This document shows, in pieces, positions 48,254 to 57,033 of a stretch of DNA of 64,000 nt. Origin of the DNA: Kaistia hirudinis (GTDB taxonomy: Bacteria; Pseudomonadota; Alphaproteobacteria; Rhizobiales; Kaistiaceae); assembly GCF_014196455.1 (NCBI RefSeq), contig NZ_JACIDS010000003.1, positions 868,001 through 932,000 of the forward strand, given 5' to 3'. Position 1 is the stretch's first letter; each line of letters begins with the position of its first letter. The notes below the pieces were generated by a model. It saw only the letters and a program-made list of their open reading frames with translations. It did no database searches and had not been told where the DNA came from. Made by a program: the position numbers and the translations under genes.

Positions 48254-49314
48254 CAGAGACGCTGCTCCGTCTGCGGATCGAAGAAATGCGCCTGCGTCAT
48301 GTCGATCGGAACCGTGCAGGGAGCGCCCGGCGTCACCGGGAAGCGCGGATCGACCTGCGCCGTGATCTTCTCGCCCGCGAGGCGACCGAGCACCAGCGTG
48401 TGGGGTCCGAGCGGCTCGACGGCTTCGGGGACGAAGCTGAGCGCCGCCTGATGTTCGGAGGCGCGCATATGCTCGGGCCGGATGCCGAAGATGACGCTGC
48501 CGCGCGCGCCGAGACGCGCCGCCTCGTCGGGCGGGAGGCTCAGGACCTGGTCGCCGACGCGCACGGCGCCGTCCGCGATCGTGGCGTTCAGGAAGTTCAT
48601 GGCCGGCGAGCCGATGAAATTGGCGACGAAGCGGTTGGCGGGGCGTTCATACAGCGTGATCGGATCGGCGGCCTGCTCGATCCGGCCGGCGCGCATGACC
48701 ACGACGCGGTCGGCCATGGTCATCGCCTCGACCTGGTCATGCGTCACATAAACCGCCGTGGTGCCGAGGCGGCGCTGCAGCAGCTTGATCTCGGTGCGCA
48801 TCTCGACGCGCAACTTGGCATCGAGGTTGGAGAGCGGCTCGTCGAACAGGAAGACCTGCGGATGGCGCACGAGGGCGCGACCGATCGCGACGCGCTGGCG
48901 CTGGCCGCCGGAAAGATTCTTGGGCTTGCGGTCGAGATAGGGATCGAGGCCGAGAAGCCTGGACGCTTCGGTGACGCGTTCGGCGATCACGGCCTTGTCG
49001 GTGCCATGCACCTTCATCGCGTAGCCGATATTCTCGCGAACGCTCATATGCGGGTAGAGCGCGTAATTCTGAAACACCATGGCGCAATCGCGCTCGCCCG
49101 GCCGGGCATGCGTGACATCGCGGCCATTGATGCGGATCGAGCCGGACGAGGCGCTTTCGAGGCCCGCGAGCATGCGCAGCGTCGTCGTCTTGCCGCAGCC
49201 CGAAGGCCCCACCAGGACCAGGAATTCGCCCTTCTCGATCGCGAGGTCGAGCGGGGGAATGACCGAGGTGGCCCCGAAGGATTTGGTGATCTGGTTCAGC
49301 TCGACATGCGACAT
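48253..49314 (-). CDS. carbohydrate ABC importer ATPase, MalK/UgpC-type
   Basis: 353-aa ATPase with Walker A GPSGCGKTT (about 37-45), signature LSGGQRQR, Walker B LFDEPLSNLDA, and the C-terminal OB-fold regulatory domain (about 240-353). The real start is ATG 49314; codons further upstream run through the hairpin. It is the only MalK-type ATPase in the window, while two other importers here lack one. Confidence 0.92.
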   Translation of the reverse strand: MSHVELNQITKSFGATSVIPPLDLAIEKGEFLVLVGPSGCGKTTTLRMLAGLESASSGSIRINGRDVTHARPGERDCAMVFQNYALYPHMSVRENIGYAMKVHGTDKAVIAERVTEASRLLGLDPYLDRKPKNLSGGQRQRVAIGRALVRHPQVFLFDEPLSNLDAKLRVEMRTEIKLLQRRLGTTAVYVTHDQVEAMTMADRVVVMRAGRIEQAADPITLYERPANRFVANFIGSPAMNFLNATIADGAVRVGDQVLSLPPDEAARLGARGSVIFGIRPEHMRASEHQAALSFVPEAVEPLGPHTLVLGRLAGEKITAQVDPRFPVTPGAPCTVPIDMTQAHFFDPQTEQRL

Positions 49315-49333
49315 GGCTGTCCATCCGGAAAAT

Positions 49334-49361
49334 GCCCTGGCCGGGTGAACCCGGCCAGGGC
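49334..49361 (-). terminator. intercistronic hairpin after the binding-protein gene
   Basis: Perfect 12-bp stem GCCCTGGCCGGG paired with CCCGGCCAGGGC, loop TGAA. It lies between the binding-protein stop (49380) and ATPase start (49314), without a T-run, and probably raises the ratio of binding protein to the downstream products. Confidence 0.65.
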
Positions 49362-49379
49362 GTGGCATGGGAGATCGGC

Positions 49380-50828
49380 TTACTTCAGCGGCGGCAGGCC
49401 CATCGCGGAGCGGTAGGCGGCCAACTGCTTGTCGCGGCCGAACTCGTCCGTGATCTTGTTCCACTCCGCAGCGATGTTATCCAGCGCCGCCTGCGGCTCC
49501 TCCTCGCCGGCGAGCGCCTTGGAAAGCTCGATCTCGAGGACTTCCGTGTAGTTGAAGAAGCCGGGAATGCGCAGGTCGAGCGCGACGTTCGGCGAGTCGA
49601 GCGAAGCCTTCTGAGCGCTCAGATAGCTCTCGGCTTCCTCCTTGGTGAAGATCGACGACCAGTTGTCGATATTGGTGTAGTGGCTGAGACGATAGGGATT
49701 GACGCCGGTATTGGCCGTCACGATCGCCTTGGCCGAGACTTCGGGGCTGGTCGCGACCTGGACGAAGGACCAGGCGGCCGCCTGGTTCTTGCTGTCGGCC
49801 GGAACGGCGAGCTGCCAGCCGCCGAAGGCGAGGAAGGGCGAGGCGACCGGCTTGTCGAACTTGTCCCAGGACTTGGTCTTGTAGTTCCAGATCTCCGTCG
49901 AACCGGGGAGCACCGCCGTGCGGACATTGCCGGCGATGGCGCTCTCGCCCTTGGTCGCGCCGAGCACGCCGGAATCGCCCCAGTCGATGTTCATGGCGAC
50001 CTTGCCGCCGGCATAGAGCGGACGCACGTCGCCCGAGCCATTGTTGAGCGCGCCCGGCGGATTGTAGGCGAGGCCGCGCTTGTAATCCTCGAGGGCCTTA
50101 AGCCAGCCGGGATTGTTGATCTGCGCGTCCATCGTCTCCGGATCGAAGAACATCGAGCCCGGATTCTTGGGATTGTTGGTGTAGCTGGCGGCGTGGCTGA
50201 AGAAATACCAGAACTGCTGGCCGCTACGCTTATAGGCCTCGGCCGTGCCATAGAGCCCCTTGGCCGGATCGGTGAAGAAGGCGGCCACGTCGTAATATTG
50301 CGGCCAGGTCGTCGGCGCGGCGAGGTCGTAGCCGTACTTCTTCTTGAAGGCTTCCTTGTTGGCGGCGTCCTCGAACAGATCGGCGCGGTAGTTCAGCAGA
50401 TGCATGTCGCCATCCATCGTCGCCGACTTGATCTCGCCGTCCCACATCATCAGCCGTTCGCGATAGACCGGATGGATGTCATCCCAGGCCGGGCCCTTCT
50501 GCATCTCGGCCGGCATAGTCGAAAGATAGGGTGCGAAGTCCGGGACCCAGGCCGGGATGAAGCCGATGACGTCGAAGTCGCCGGTCTGCTGCGACATGGC
50601 GGTCAGGAACTTCGGATAGAGCTCGCTGAACGGGAACTCGACGATGTTGACCTTGCCGCAGGTCTTCTCTTCCCAGACCTTCGCGGCATCCTTCAGCGCC
50701 GAGGCGATGAACGGGCCGTTCTGGGTCGAGACGGACAGGGTCACGCCGGAATAATCGGGCGAGCAGGCGGCATTGGCCGCGCCCGCGACCGAAAGCAGCG
50801 CGACGGCGGATAGCAGGATACTCTTCAT
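49380..50828 (-). CDS. extracellular sugar-binding protein (ABC importer)
   Basis: 482-aa SBP_bac-type protein with a signal peptide (1-20, VAGAANA-ACS). The large size and motifs such as GFIPAWVPDFAPYL, NIDWGDSGVLGA and FAFGGWQLAVPADSKNQ resemble sugar and polyol binders. It lies downstream of both permeases and upstream of the ATPase, separated from the latter by a strong hairpin. Confidence 0.87.
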   Translation of the reverse strand: MKSILLSAVALLSVAGAANAACSPDYSGVTLSVSTQNGPFIASALKDAAKVWEEKTCGKVNIVEFPFSELYPKFLTAMSQQTGDFDVIGFIPAWVPDFAPYLSTMPAEMQKGPAWDDIHPVYRERLMMWDGEIKSATMDGDMHLLNYRADLFEDAANKEAFKKKYGYDLAAPTTWPQYYDVAAFFTDPAKGLYGTAEAYKRSGQQFWYFFSHAASYTNNPKNPGSMFFDPETMDAQINNPGWLKALEDYKRGLAYNPPGALNNGSGDVRPLYAGGKVAMNIDWGDSGVLGATKGESAIAGNVRTAVLPGSTEIWNYKTKSWDKFDKPVASPFLAFGGWQLAVPADSKNQAAAWSFVQVATSPEVSAKAIVTANTGVNPYRLSHYTNIDNWSSIFTKEEAESYLSAQKASLDSPNVALDLRIPGFFNYTEVLEIELSKALAGEEEPQAALDNIAAEWNKITDEFGRDKQLAAYRSAMGLPPLK

Positions 50829-50847
50829 TCCATTCCTCCCTTGAAGA

Positions 50848-51864
50848 CTACTTTATCGAACCGGAGAGCAGGCCCGAGCGCATCATCCGGCCGAGAATGG
50901 CCGCGACGACGATCATCGGGACGATCGAGATGAGCGTGGCGACCGAGATCGCCCACCACTCGTCCCCGCGGCTGGAATTCTGGCCGGCCAGCAGGATCGG
51001 CAGCGTCTGCCACTTCGACGAGGTGAGCAGCAGCGCGAACAGGAACTCGTTCCAGATGAAGGCGAGCACGATCATCGCGGTCGCCACGAGGCCGGGCTTG
51101 GCCATGGGCAGCACGATCTGGAAGAAGATGCGCATGCGGCCGATATCATCGACCTGCGCCGCCTCCTCGACCTCGATCGGAACGGTCTGGAAGAAGTCGC
51201 GCATCAGCCAGATCGCGAAGGGCAGGCCGAAGGCGGTATAGGCGAGGACGAGGCCCGGAAAGCTGTCGAGCAGGCGTAGCCCGACCTTGTTGCTCTCCGA
51301 ATAGAGCAGGAAGATCGCGAAGGCCGAGACGATCGGCGGGAACATGCGCTGCGAGACGAACCAGAAGGTGACGTCCTGGTTGGTCATCACCGGGCCCGGC
51401 AGCGGCAGGCGGTTGGCGAGGATCGCGACCGGCAGGCCGACGACGAGGACGATGACCAGCGCATAGGGAACGCGCATCCCGTAGACAGACGTCAGCAGGA
51501 TGAAGCCGCCGATGGCGACGATGCCGAAGATGACGCCGGACAGCAGGCGGACGCGGAACTCGAACCGCACCAGCGCATAGGCCGCCATGGATCCGAGGAA
51601 GACCGAGAGCGCCGTCGCCGTGATCGACACATAGACGGAGCTCAGGATCGGGTTCAGGAAATCGCCGCGCTGGCCGGAGAAGGCGTCGCGAAACGCCTGC
51701 AGCGTCGGCTGGAAATCGATGAACGGCAGGTAGGTGGCGCCCTGGCTCACCGCGAGCGGCGGCTTGAAGGCGGTGACGAACACCCACCAGAGCGGGAACA
51801 GGCACAGGAAGAGCCAGAACAGGCTGAAGAACAGTCCGAGGGCCCGATAGCTGCGGTTTTCCAT
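50848..51864 (-). CDS. carbohydrate ABC importer permease, MalG-type
   Basis: About 338-aa inner-membrane protein with six helices and a periplasmic loop. The EAA loop reads PIEVEEAAQVDDIGRMRIFF. Start is ATG 51864 (TGATG overlap with the upstream permease) or a GTG one codon earlier. Partner of the MalF-type protein at 51864-52751. Confidence 0.88.
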   Translation of the reverse strand: MENRSYRALGLFFSLFWLFLCLFPLWWVFVTAFKPPLAVSQGATYLPFIDFQPTLQAFRDAFSGQRGDFLNPILSSVYVSITATALSVFLGSMAAYALVRFEFRVRLLSGVIFGIVAIGGFILLTSVYGMRVPYALVIVLVVGLPVAILANRLPLPGPVMTNQDVTFWFVSQRMFPPIVSAFAIFLLYSESNKVGLRLLDSFPGLVLAYTAFGLPFAIWLMRDFFQTVPIEVEEAAQVDDIGRMRIFFQIVLPMAKPGLVATAMIVLAFIWNEFLFALLLTSSKWQTLPILLAGQNSSRGDEWWAISVATLISIVPMIVVAAILGRMMRSGLLSGSIK

Positions 51865-52751
51865 CACGCATACTTCCGGGTCAGGCGTTGCGCCGCAGCG
51901 AGATAGACGGTGCCGAAGAGGATGATGACGACGAGGAAGACGAAGCTCAGCGCCGAGGTCATGCCGATGTTGAACTTCTTGAAGCCCTCATTATAGGCGT
52001 AGAGCGTCACGGTTTCGGTCGATGTACCCGGACCGCCGCCCGTCAGCACGAACACCGTGTCGATGATCTTGAACCCCTCGATCAGGCGGATGAACACGAC
52101 GGCGACGGACAGCGGCAGCAGCATCGGGAAGGTGATGTCGCGAAAGCGCCGCCAGGCCGGGATGTTGTCGACGCGCGCCGCCTCGAAGACTTCGGCCGGC
52201 AATCCCTGCAGCCCGGCCAGCATCAGCAGGACGACGAAGGGCGTCCACTGCCAGACCTCGATCGTGACGAGGACGGCGAGGGCGAGCTTGGGCTGCGTCA
52301 GGAAGGGGATGTTGGGTGCGCCGAGGAACGTGAAGAGGTCGTTCACCGGGCCGACCACCGGATGGAAGATCATGCGCGCGATCAGCGCGACGCAGACCGG
52401 CGCCAGGAACATCGGTAGCAGGAAGGTAACGCGATAGAGCGCGGCGCCCGGCACATTGTGGTGCAGCGCCAACGCCAGCGCGAAGCCGATCACATATTGC
52501 AGCGCGACCGAGGCGAAGACGATGATCGCGGTGGTCCAGACCGATCCCCAGAACCGCGCCGAAACGAGAACATCGGCGTAGTTGCTGACGCCGACGAAGC
52601 GGGGCGGCGTCGGCGGCACCAGACGCATGGTCTGGAAGCTGACCGAGAGCGCGTAGATCAGCGGAAACAGCGAGATCAGGAGGACGATCAGGAAGGCAGG
52701 CCAGAGAAAGGCATGCTTGATCCGATCCTGACTGTGAGCGGCAGCGTTCAT
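51864..52751 (-). CDS. carbohydrate ABC importer permease, MalF-type
   Basis: 295-aa inner-membrane protein with six helices and the EAA loop AEVFEAARVDNIPAWRRFRDI. First gene of the five-gene importer/kinase operon on the minus strand (ends at 46763). Its promoter region, 52752-52987, is shared with the divergent sugar-catabolic operon and contains two dyads. Confidence 0.88.
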   Translation of the reverse strand: MNAAAHSQDRIKHAFLWPAFLIVLLISLFPLIYALSVSFQTMRLVPPTPPRFVGVSNYADVLVSARFWGSVWTTAIIVFASVALQYVIGFALALALHHNVPGAALYRVTFLLPMFLAPVCVALIARMIFHPVVGPVNDLFTFLGAPNIPFLTQPKLALAVLVTIEVWQWTPFVVLLMLAGLQGLPAEVFEAARVDNIPAWRRFRDITFPMLLPLSVAVVFIRLIEGFKIIDTVFVLTGGGPGTSTETVTLYAYNEGFKKFNIGMTSALSFVFLVVIILFGTVYLAAAQRLTRKYA

Positions 52752-52809
52752 CCGGTCCCTCCTCCTCAGGCCAACTTGCCCGATCGCCGGAGAGTCTGCA
52801 ACTCTTTTT

Positions 52810-52824
52810 GGTAGCTTAACTACC
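52810..52824. promoter_or_regulatory. dyad GGTAG-CTTAA-CTACC between the two sugar operons
   Basis: 5-bp perfect arms in an A/T-rich patch 59 bp before the importer start. Location and symmetry suggest an operator for the divergent transporter and catabolic operons. The RpiR protein (56990-57868) is the nearest candidate binder. Confidence 0.45.
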
Positions 52825-52844
52825 GATTATTTTACTATTGCAAC

Positions 52845-52861
52845 GCAGCAAGGATTGCTGC
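52845..52861. promoter_or_regulatory. dyad GCAGCAA-GGA-TTGCTGC
   Basis: Perfect 7-bp arms around GGA in the divergent spacer, about 126 bp before ATG 52988. It may be a second operator, or a small hairpin in the leader mRNA of the catabolic operon. Confidence 0.4.
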
Positions 52862-52987
52862 AGGGCGTCATTCCGGCCGAATTGGCCGATAATCGGCGTG
52901 CCTCACGCCAGCGGCGTCGAGCTTCCGAACTTTTCTTATTGCATTCCATCGCCGAAAATGTAGTTTTTATACGGATTGGAGGACCCC

Positions 52988-53608
52988 ATGCTCATTTCCC
53001 CCAGCGCGCACCGCATCGATCCGGCCAGCGGCGCCCTGTCGAACGCGACCGGGCGCTACGAGAAGCGGCTCGCCGAGCTCGACGGCATCTATGCCGACGC
53101 CGAGGCCTTTGCCGCGGCCGTCGCCACGGGCGGCGCGCGCGTCGTCTATCATGTCCATGAAGTTCGCCCGCAGGCCGCCCATGGCGATCTGATCTTCGGC
53201 ACCACCTTCATGGAGCCGGGCCGGATCGGCGACGAGTATTTCGTTACGCGCGGCCACATCCACGCCCGCGCCAATCGCCCCGAGACCTATTACGGCGAAT
53301 CGGGCGAGGGCCTGATGCTGATGGAATCGCCGCAGGGCGAAACGCAAATCCTCGCCATCGCGCCGAAGGTGCTCGTCTATGTGCCGCCGCTGTGGATCCA
53401 CCGTTCGGTGAATACGGGCGCCGCGCCGCTGGTGATGAGCTTCTGCTACCCCGCCGATTCCGGACAGGACTACGACGTCATTGCCCGCTCGGGCGGCATG
53501 GCGACGCGCGTCGTCGCCGACGGCACCGGCTGGAAGGCCGTGCCGAATGCCGCTTACCGGCCGCGCAGCCAGGCCGAGATCGAAACCATCCTCGCCACGC
53601 AGGACTAG
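52988..53608 (+). CDS. cupin-type glucose-6-phosphate isomerase-like protein
   Basis: 206-aa cupin of the archaeal-type phosphoglucose isomerase family (GPI, PF06560-like). Metal ligands are H90, H92, E99 (RGHIHARANRPETYYGESGEG) and H138 (PPLWIHRSVN). It interconverts an aldose and ketose phosphate in characterised members; cupin relatives also isomerise modified hexoses. GGAGGA precedes ATG 52988. First of six genes on the plus strand, divergent from the importer and kinase operon. Confidence 0.85.
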   Translation: MLISPSAHRIDPASGALSNATGRYEKRLAELDGIYADAEAFAAAVATGGARVVYHVHEVRPQAAHGDLIFGTTFMEPGRIGDEYFVTRGHIHARANRPETYYGESGEGLMLMESPQGETQILAIAPKVLVYVPPLWIHRSVNTGAAPLVMSFCYPADSGQDYDVIARSGGMATRVVADGTGWKAVPNAAYRPRSQAEIETILATQD

Positions 53609-53617
53609 CCGCACGAC

Positions 53618-54265
53618 ATGTCCATCTTCGATGAGCTTTCCACGCACGCGATCGTCCCGGTGATCGCGCTCGACGATGCGGCCGCCGCCCTGCCGCTCGC
53701 CGATGCCCTGATCGAGGGCGGGTTGCCGGTCGCCGAGATCACCTTTCGCACCGGCGCGGCGCGCGCCACGATCGAGGCGATCGCCAAGGCGCGGCCCGAG
53801 CTTCTCGTTGGCGCGGGGACCGTTTTGGACGAGGCGCAGGTCGATGCCGCGCTGGATGCCGGCGCCCGCTTCGCCCTCTCGCCGGGGCTCGATACCGCCG
53901 TGCTGGCGCATGCGGCCGCCTGCGGCCTGCCCTTCGCGCCGGGCATCATGACGCCTACCGACCTGCAGGCCGCGCTGCGGGCCGGCTGCCGCATGGTCAA
54001 GTTCTTCCCGGCAATGCCGGCCGGCGGGCCGAACATGCTGAAGAATATCGCCGCGCCCTATGCCCATACCGGCATCCGCTTCAATCCGACCGGCGGCGTC
54101 ACGCTCGACAATCTCGGCGACTGGCTGGCGCTCAAGGAGGTCGCGGCGGTGGGCGGCACCTGGATCGCCACCCGCGCCGACATCGCCGCAGGCAATTTCG
54201 CCAAGATCGCCGCCAATGCGCGTGCGGCGGTCGCCCGCGTCGCGGAACTGAGGGCCAAGCCGTGA
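53618..54265 (+). CDS. eda: 2-dehydro-3-deoxy-phosphogluconate (KDPG) aldolase family
   Basis: 215-aa class-I aldolase. The Schiff-base lysine is K128 in MVKFFPA, and E40 in AEITFRT is the general acid/base position. The enzyme cleaves a 2-keto-3-deoxy-6-phospho sugar acid to pyruvate and a phosphorylated aldehyde. KDPGal aldolase is the close alternative. No phosphogluconate dehydratase is encoded nearby, so the substrate source is open. It starts 9 bp after the cupin gene and overlaps the next by GTGA. Confidence 0.9.
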   Translation: MSIFDELSTHAIVPVIALDDAAAALPLADALIEGGLPVAEITFRTGAARATIEAIAKARPELLVGAGTVLDEAQVDAALDAGARFALSPGLDTAVLAHAAACGLPFAPGIMTPTDLQAALRAGCRMVKFFPAMPAGGPNMLKNIAAPYAHTGIRFNPTGGVTLDNLGDWLALKEVAAVGGTWIATRADIAAGNFAKIAANARAAVARVAELRAKP

Positions 54266-55227
54266 CCGGAGCCGTGACCTACGCGCCCGCCACGCGGCCG
54301 ACCTTCTATTTCATCGGCGTCACCACGGCGAAATCCTCGATCATGCGGGTGTTCCCCGAGTGGGCTGGTCATCTCGGCCTCGGCGATGTCGAGATCAAGG
54401 GGATCGATTTCGTGCCGCATGACCGGCCCGAGCGCTATCGCGAGGCCGTCGCCTTCATCAAGGCGGATCCGCTGTCGCGTGGCGCGCTGGTGACGACGCA
54501 CAAGCTCGACCTGTTCGACGCCTGCCGCGATCTCTTCGACGAGATCGACACCCACGCGCGGCTGATGGCCGAGACGAGCTGCCTTTCGAAGCGCGGCGAC
54601 CGCCTGATCTGCCATGCCAAGGACCCGATCTCCTCGGGCCTGTCCATCGACGGCTTCCTGCCGCCCGGCCATTTCGCGCAGACGGGCGCGGAACTCTTCT
54701 CCATGGGCGCGGGCGGATCGACCATCGCCATCACTTGGCATCTGATGCAGGCGAAGCGCGGCGCCGACCGCCCCTCGCGTATCATCGTCTCCAACCGCTC
54801 GCAGCCGCGGCTCGACCATATCCGCGCGATCCACGACGAGCTCGGCACGGATATCCCGGTCGAATACCGGCTCGCACCGGAGGCCGGCGACAATGACACC
54901 ATCCTCGCCGCGCTGAAGCCCGGCAGCCTCGTTGTCAACGCGACCGGTCTCGGCAAGGACGCGCCGGGCTCGCCGCTGACCGACGCCGCATCCTTCCCCG
55001 AGCGCGCCGTCGTGTGGGAGCTGAACTATCGCGGCGACCTCATCTTCCTCGGCCAGGCCCGCGCCCAGCAGGCGGTGAAAGGGCTGCAGGTCAAGGATGG
55101 CTGGACCTATTTCATCCATGGCTGGACGCAGGTGATCGCCGAAGTCTTCGATATCGCCATCCCGACCTCCGGACCCGCCTTCGACGAGATCGCGGCGATC
55201 GCCGCGCGCGTGACCGGGAGGGGCTGA
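54262..55227 (+). CDS. shikimate-dehydrogenase-like protein
   Basis: 321-aa protein with the two-domain fold of shikimate/quinate dehydrogenases. The catalytic lysine position is K81 in VTTHKLDLFD; the Rossmann loop is GAGGSTIAITWHL; NATGLGKDAPGSPL matches the family. It is longer than typical AroE (about 270 aa) and has no aromatic-biosynthesis neighbours, so it is unlikely to be the housekeeping enzyme. It may reduce or oxidise a sugar-derived ring or linear polyol. GTG start overlaps eda by GTGA. Confidence 0.78.
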   Translation: MTGAVTYAPATRPTFYFIGVTTAKSSIMRVFPEWAGHLGLGDVEIKGIDFVPHDRPERYREAVAFIKADPLSRGALVTTHKLDLFDACRDLFDEIDTHARLMAETSCLSKRGDRLICHAKDPISSGLSIDGFLPPGHFAQTGAELFSMGAGGSTIAITWHLMQAKRGADRPSRIIVSNRSQPRLDHIRAIHDELGTDIPVEYRLAPEAGDNDTILAALKPGSLVVNATGLGKDAPGSPLTDAASFPERAVVWELNYRGDLIFLGQARAQQAVKGLQVKDGWTYFIHGWTQVIAEVFDIAIPTSGPAFDEIAAIAARVTGRG

Positions 55228-56162
55228 TGCGGCGCATCCTGATCACGCCGCGCTCGCTCTCGCAGGGCGGCCATCCGGCGCTCCGCTCGCTCGAGACGGC
55301 CGGCTTCGAACTCGTCATGCCGGCGCCGGGCGCCATTCCCGACGAGGCGACGCTGATCGCCGCCTTGCCGGGCTGCGTCGGCTGGCTTGCCGGCGTCGAG
55401 CCGGTCAGCGAACGGGTGATCGATGCGGCCGACCGGCTGCGCGTCATCAGCCGCAATGGCACGGGCGTCGACAATCTGCCGCTCGACGTCCTGGAAGCGC
55501 GCGGCATCGAGCTTCGCCGCGCCGTCGGCACCAATGCGCGCGGCGTCGCCGAACTCGCGCTGACGCTGACGCTGGCGGGCCTCCGCCAGATCGTCTGGAC
55601 GCATGAAGGCATGCGCCGGGGCGCGTGGCCGCGCCGCCTCGGGCGCGAGATCGCGGATGCGCGTGTCGGCGTGATCGGCCTCGGGGCGATCGGTGCCACC
55701 TTCGCGCAACTTTGCCTCGATCTTGGCGCGCGCGTCGTCGGCTATGACCCCTTTGCCAATGCCGATCGCATCGTCCATCCGAATTTCAGTCGCACCGGCC
55801 TCGATGAGGCGATCGGCGGCGTGGACGCCATCAGCCTGCATGCCCCGCTGCCGGAGGACGGCCGTCCCCTGCTGACGGCGGAGCGCATCGCGGGCCTGAC
55901 GCGCGGCTGCGTCGTGGTCAATACGGCCCGCGCCGGGCTCGTCGATGCCGATGCCATGCTGGCGGCGCTGGAGCGCGGACAGGTCGGCACCTATGCGACC
56001 GACGTGTTCGAGGCTGAGCCGCCGGAAGCGGAGCCGCTCTTCGCCCATCCGCGCGTCGTGCTCACCAGCCATATCGGCGGCTTTACGGACGCCTCGGTCG
56101 AGCGCTCGACGGTGCGGGCGGTGGAGAACCTTCTGGAGGCGCTGGCGGTTCATGCGCATTGA
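55227..56162 (+). CDS. D-isomer-specific 2-hydroxyacid dehydrogenase
   Basis: 311-aa NAD-dependent enzyme like 3-phosphoglycerate or glyoxylate/hydroxypyruvate reductase. Nucleotide loop is GLGAIG (151-156); catalytic residues are R235 (NTARAGLVD), the glutamate in DVFEAEPPE and H282 (TSHIGG). ATG 55227 overlaps the preceding stop by TGATG with GGGAGGGG upstream. Could process the pyruvate-family or hydroxyacid product of the pathway. Confidence 0.87.
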   Translation: MRRILITPRSLSQGGHPALRSLETAGFELVMPAPGAIPDEATLIAALPGCVGWLAGVEPVSERVIDAADRLRVISRNGTGVDNLPLDVLEARGIELRRAVGTNARGVAELALTLTLAGLRQIVWTHEGMRRGAWPRRLGREIADARVGVIGLGAIGATFAQLCLDLGARVVGYDPFANADRIVHPNFSRTGLDEAIGGVDAISLHAPLPEDGRPLLTAERIAGLTRGCVVVNTARAGLVDADAMLAALERGQVGTYATDVFEAEPPEAEPLFAHPRVVLTSHIGGFTDASVERSTVRAVENLLEALAVHAH

Positions 56163-57033
56163 GCGCTTCGCAGGGCTGCCCGAGCCGGGACGGCCGGGCC
56201 TCTCCTGGCTCGGTCAGGCCGGCTTCTGGATCGAGACGGGCGACCATCGGATCCTGATCGATCCCTATCTCTCCGACAGCCTCGCGCTCAAATATGCCGG
56301 CAAGCTGAACGACCATCGCCGGATGATGCCGCCGCCGATCCGTCCGGAGGACTTGCCTGAACCCGATCTCGTGCTCGTCACCCATGCCCATGGCGATCAT
56401 ATGGATGCCGGCACGCTCGCCCCGCTCGCCGCACGCTTTCCGAAGCTTCGTTTCGTCGTTCCGGCCGCGAAGCGCGACCTGGCGCGCGAGCGGATCGGCG
56501 CCGCGGCCGAACTCGTCGCCGTCGATGCGGGCGAGACGCTGGAGCCGCTGCCCGGCCTTACAATCCGCGTCTTCGCCGCGGCGCACGAGACGCTGGAGCG
56601 CGATGCGTCCGGCCGACATCTCTTTCTCGGCTACGGGATCCGGTCGCCACGGTTCTGCGTCTATCACTCCGGAGACACCGTTCCGTATCCGGGTCTCGAT
56701 GAGGCGGTGCGCGACTTCGCGCCGGACGTTGTGCTCCTCCCCGTCAATGGGCGCGACGCGCACCGCCTCGCCAACGGCATTCCCGGCAATCTGACGCTTC
56801 ACGAAGCCATCACACTGGCGCGCAAAGCGGATTCGCCCTACCTCGTGCCGCACCATTTCGGTATGTTCGCGTTCAATACGCTGGACGAGGCGGACATCGA
56901 CGCCGCCGCTCTCTCGGCGCTGCGGCCTGTCATCCTCAAGCCCAAGGTGGGTGAAACCTTGAGCTTCGATGCGGCGGAAGGCGGGACCCATGGATCAGAT
57001 CGCGACGACCGAACTCGACGACAATCTCCTTGA
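56152..57033 (+). CDS. metallo-beta-lactamase-fold hydrolase, UlaG-like
   Basis: 293-aa cytoplasmic MBL-fold protein with HAHGDH (H78, H80, D82, H83) and further metal ligands in YHSGDT and PHHFG. The early SWLGQAGFWIET and DPYLSDSL are like UlaG, the L-ascorbate-6-phosphate lactonase, so hydrolysis of a phospho-lactone is suggested. It overlaps the previous gene by 11 bp and the RpiR gene by 44 bp. Confidence 0.8.
   Translation: MRIERFAGLPEPGRPGLSWLGQAGFWIETGDHRILIDPYLSDSLALKYAGKLNDHRRMMPPPIRPEDLPEPDLVLVTHAHGDHMDAGTLAPLAARFPKLRFVVPAAKRDLARERIGAAAELVAVDAGETLEPLPGLTIRVFAAAHETLERDASGRHLFLGYGIRSPRFCVYHSGDTVPYPGLDEAVRDFAPDVVLLPVNGRDAHRLANGIPGNLTLHEAITLARKADSPYLVPHHFGMFAFNTLDEADIDAAALSALRPVILKPKVGETLSFDAAEGGTHGSDRDDRTRRQSP

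Noticed and set aside
54262-55227. Assignment as housekeeping aroE
   Set aside because: Too long, embedded by 4-bp overlap in a sugar operon, and the N-terminal region departs from the usual shikimate-binding pattern.
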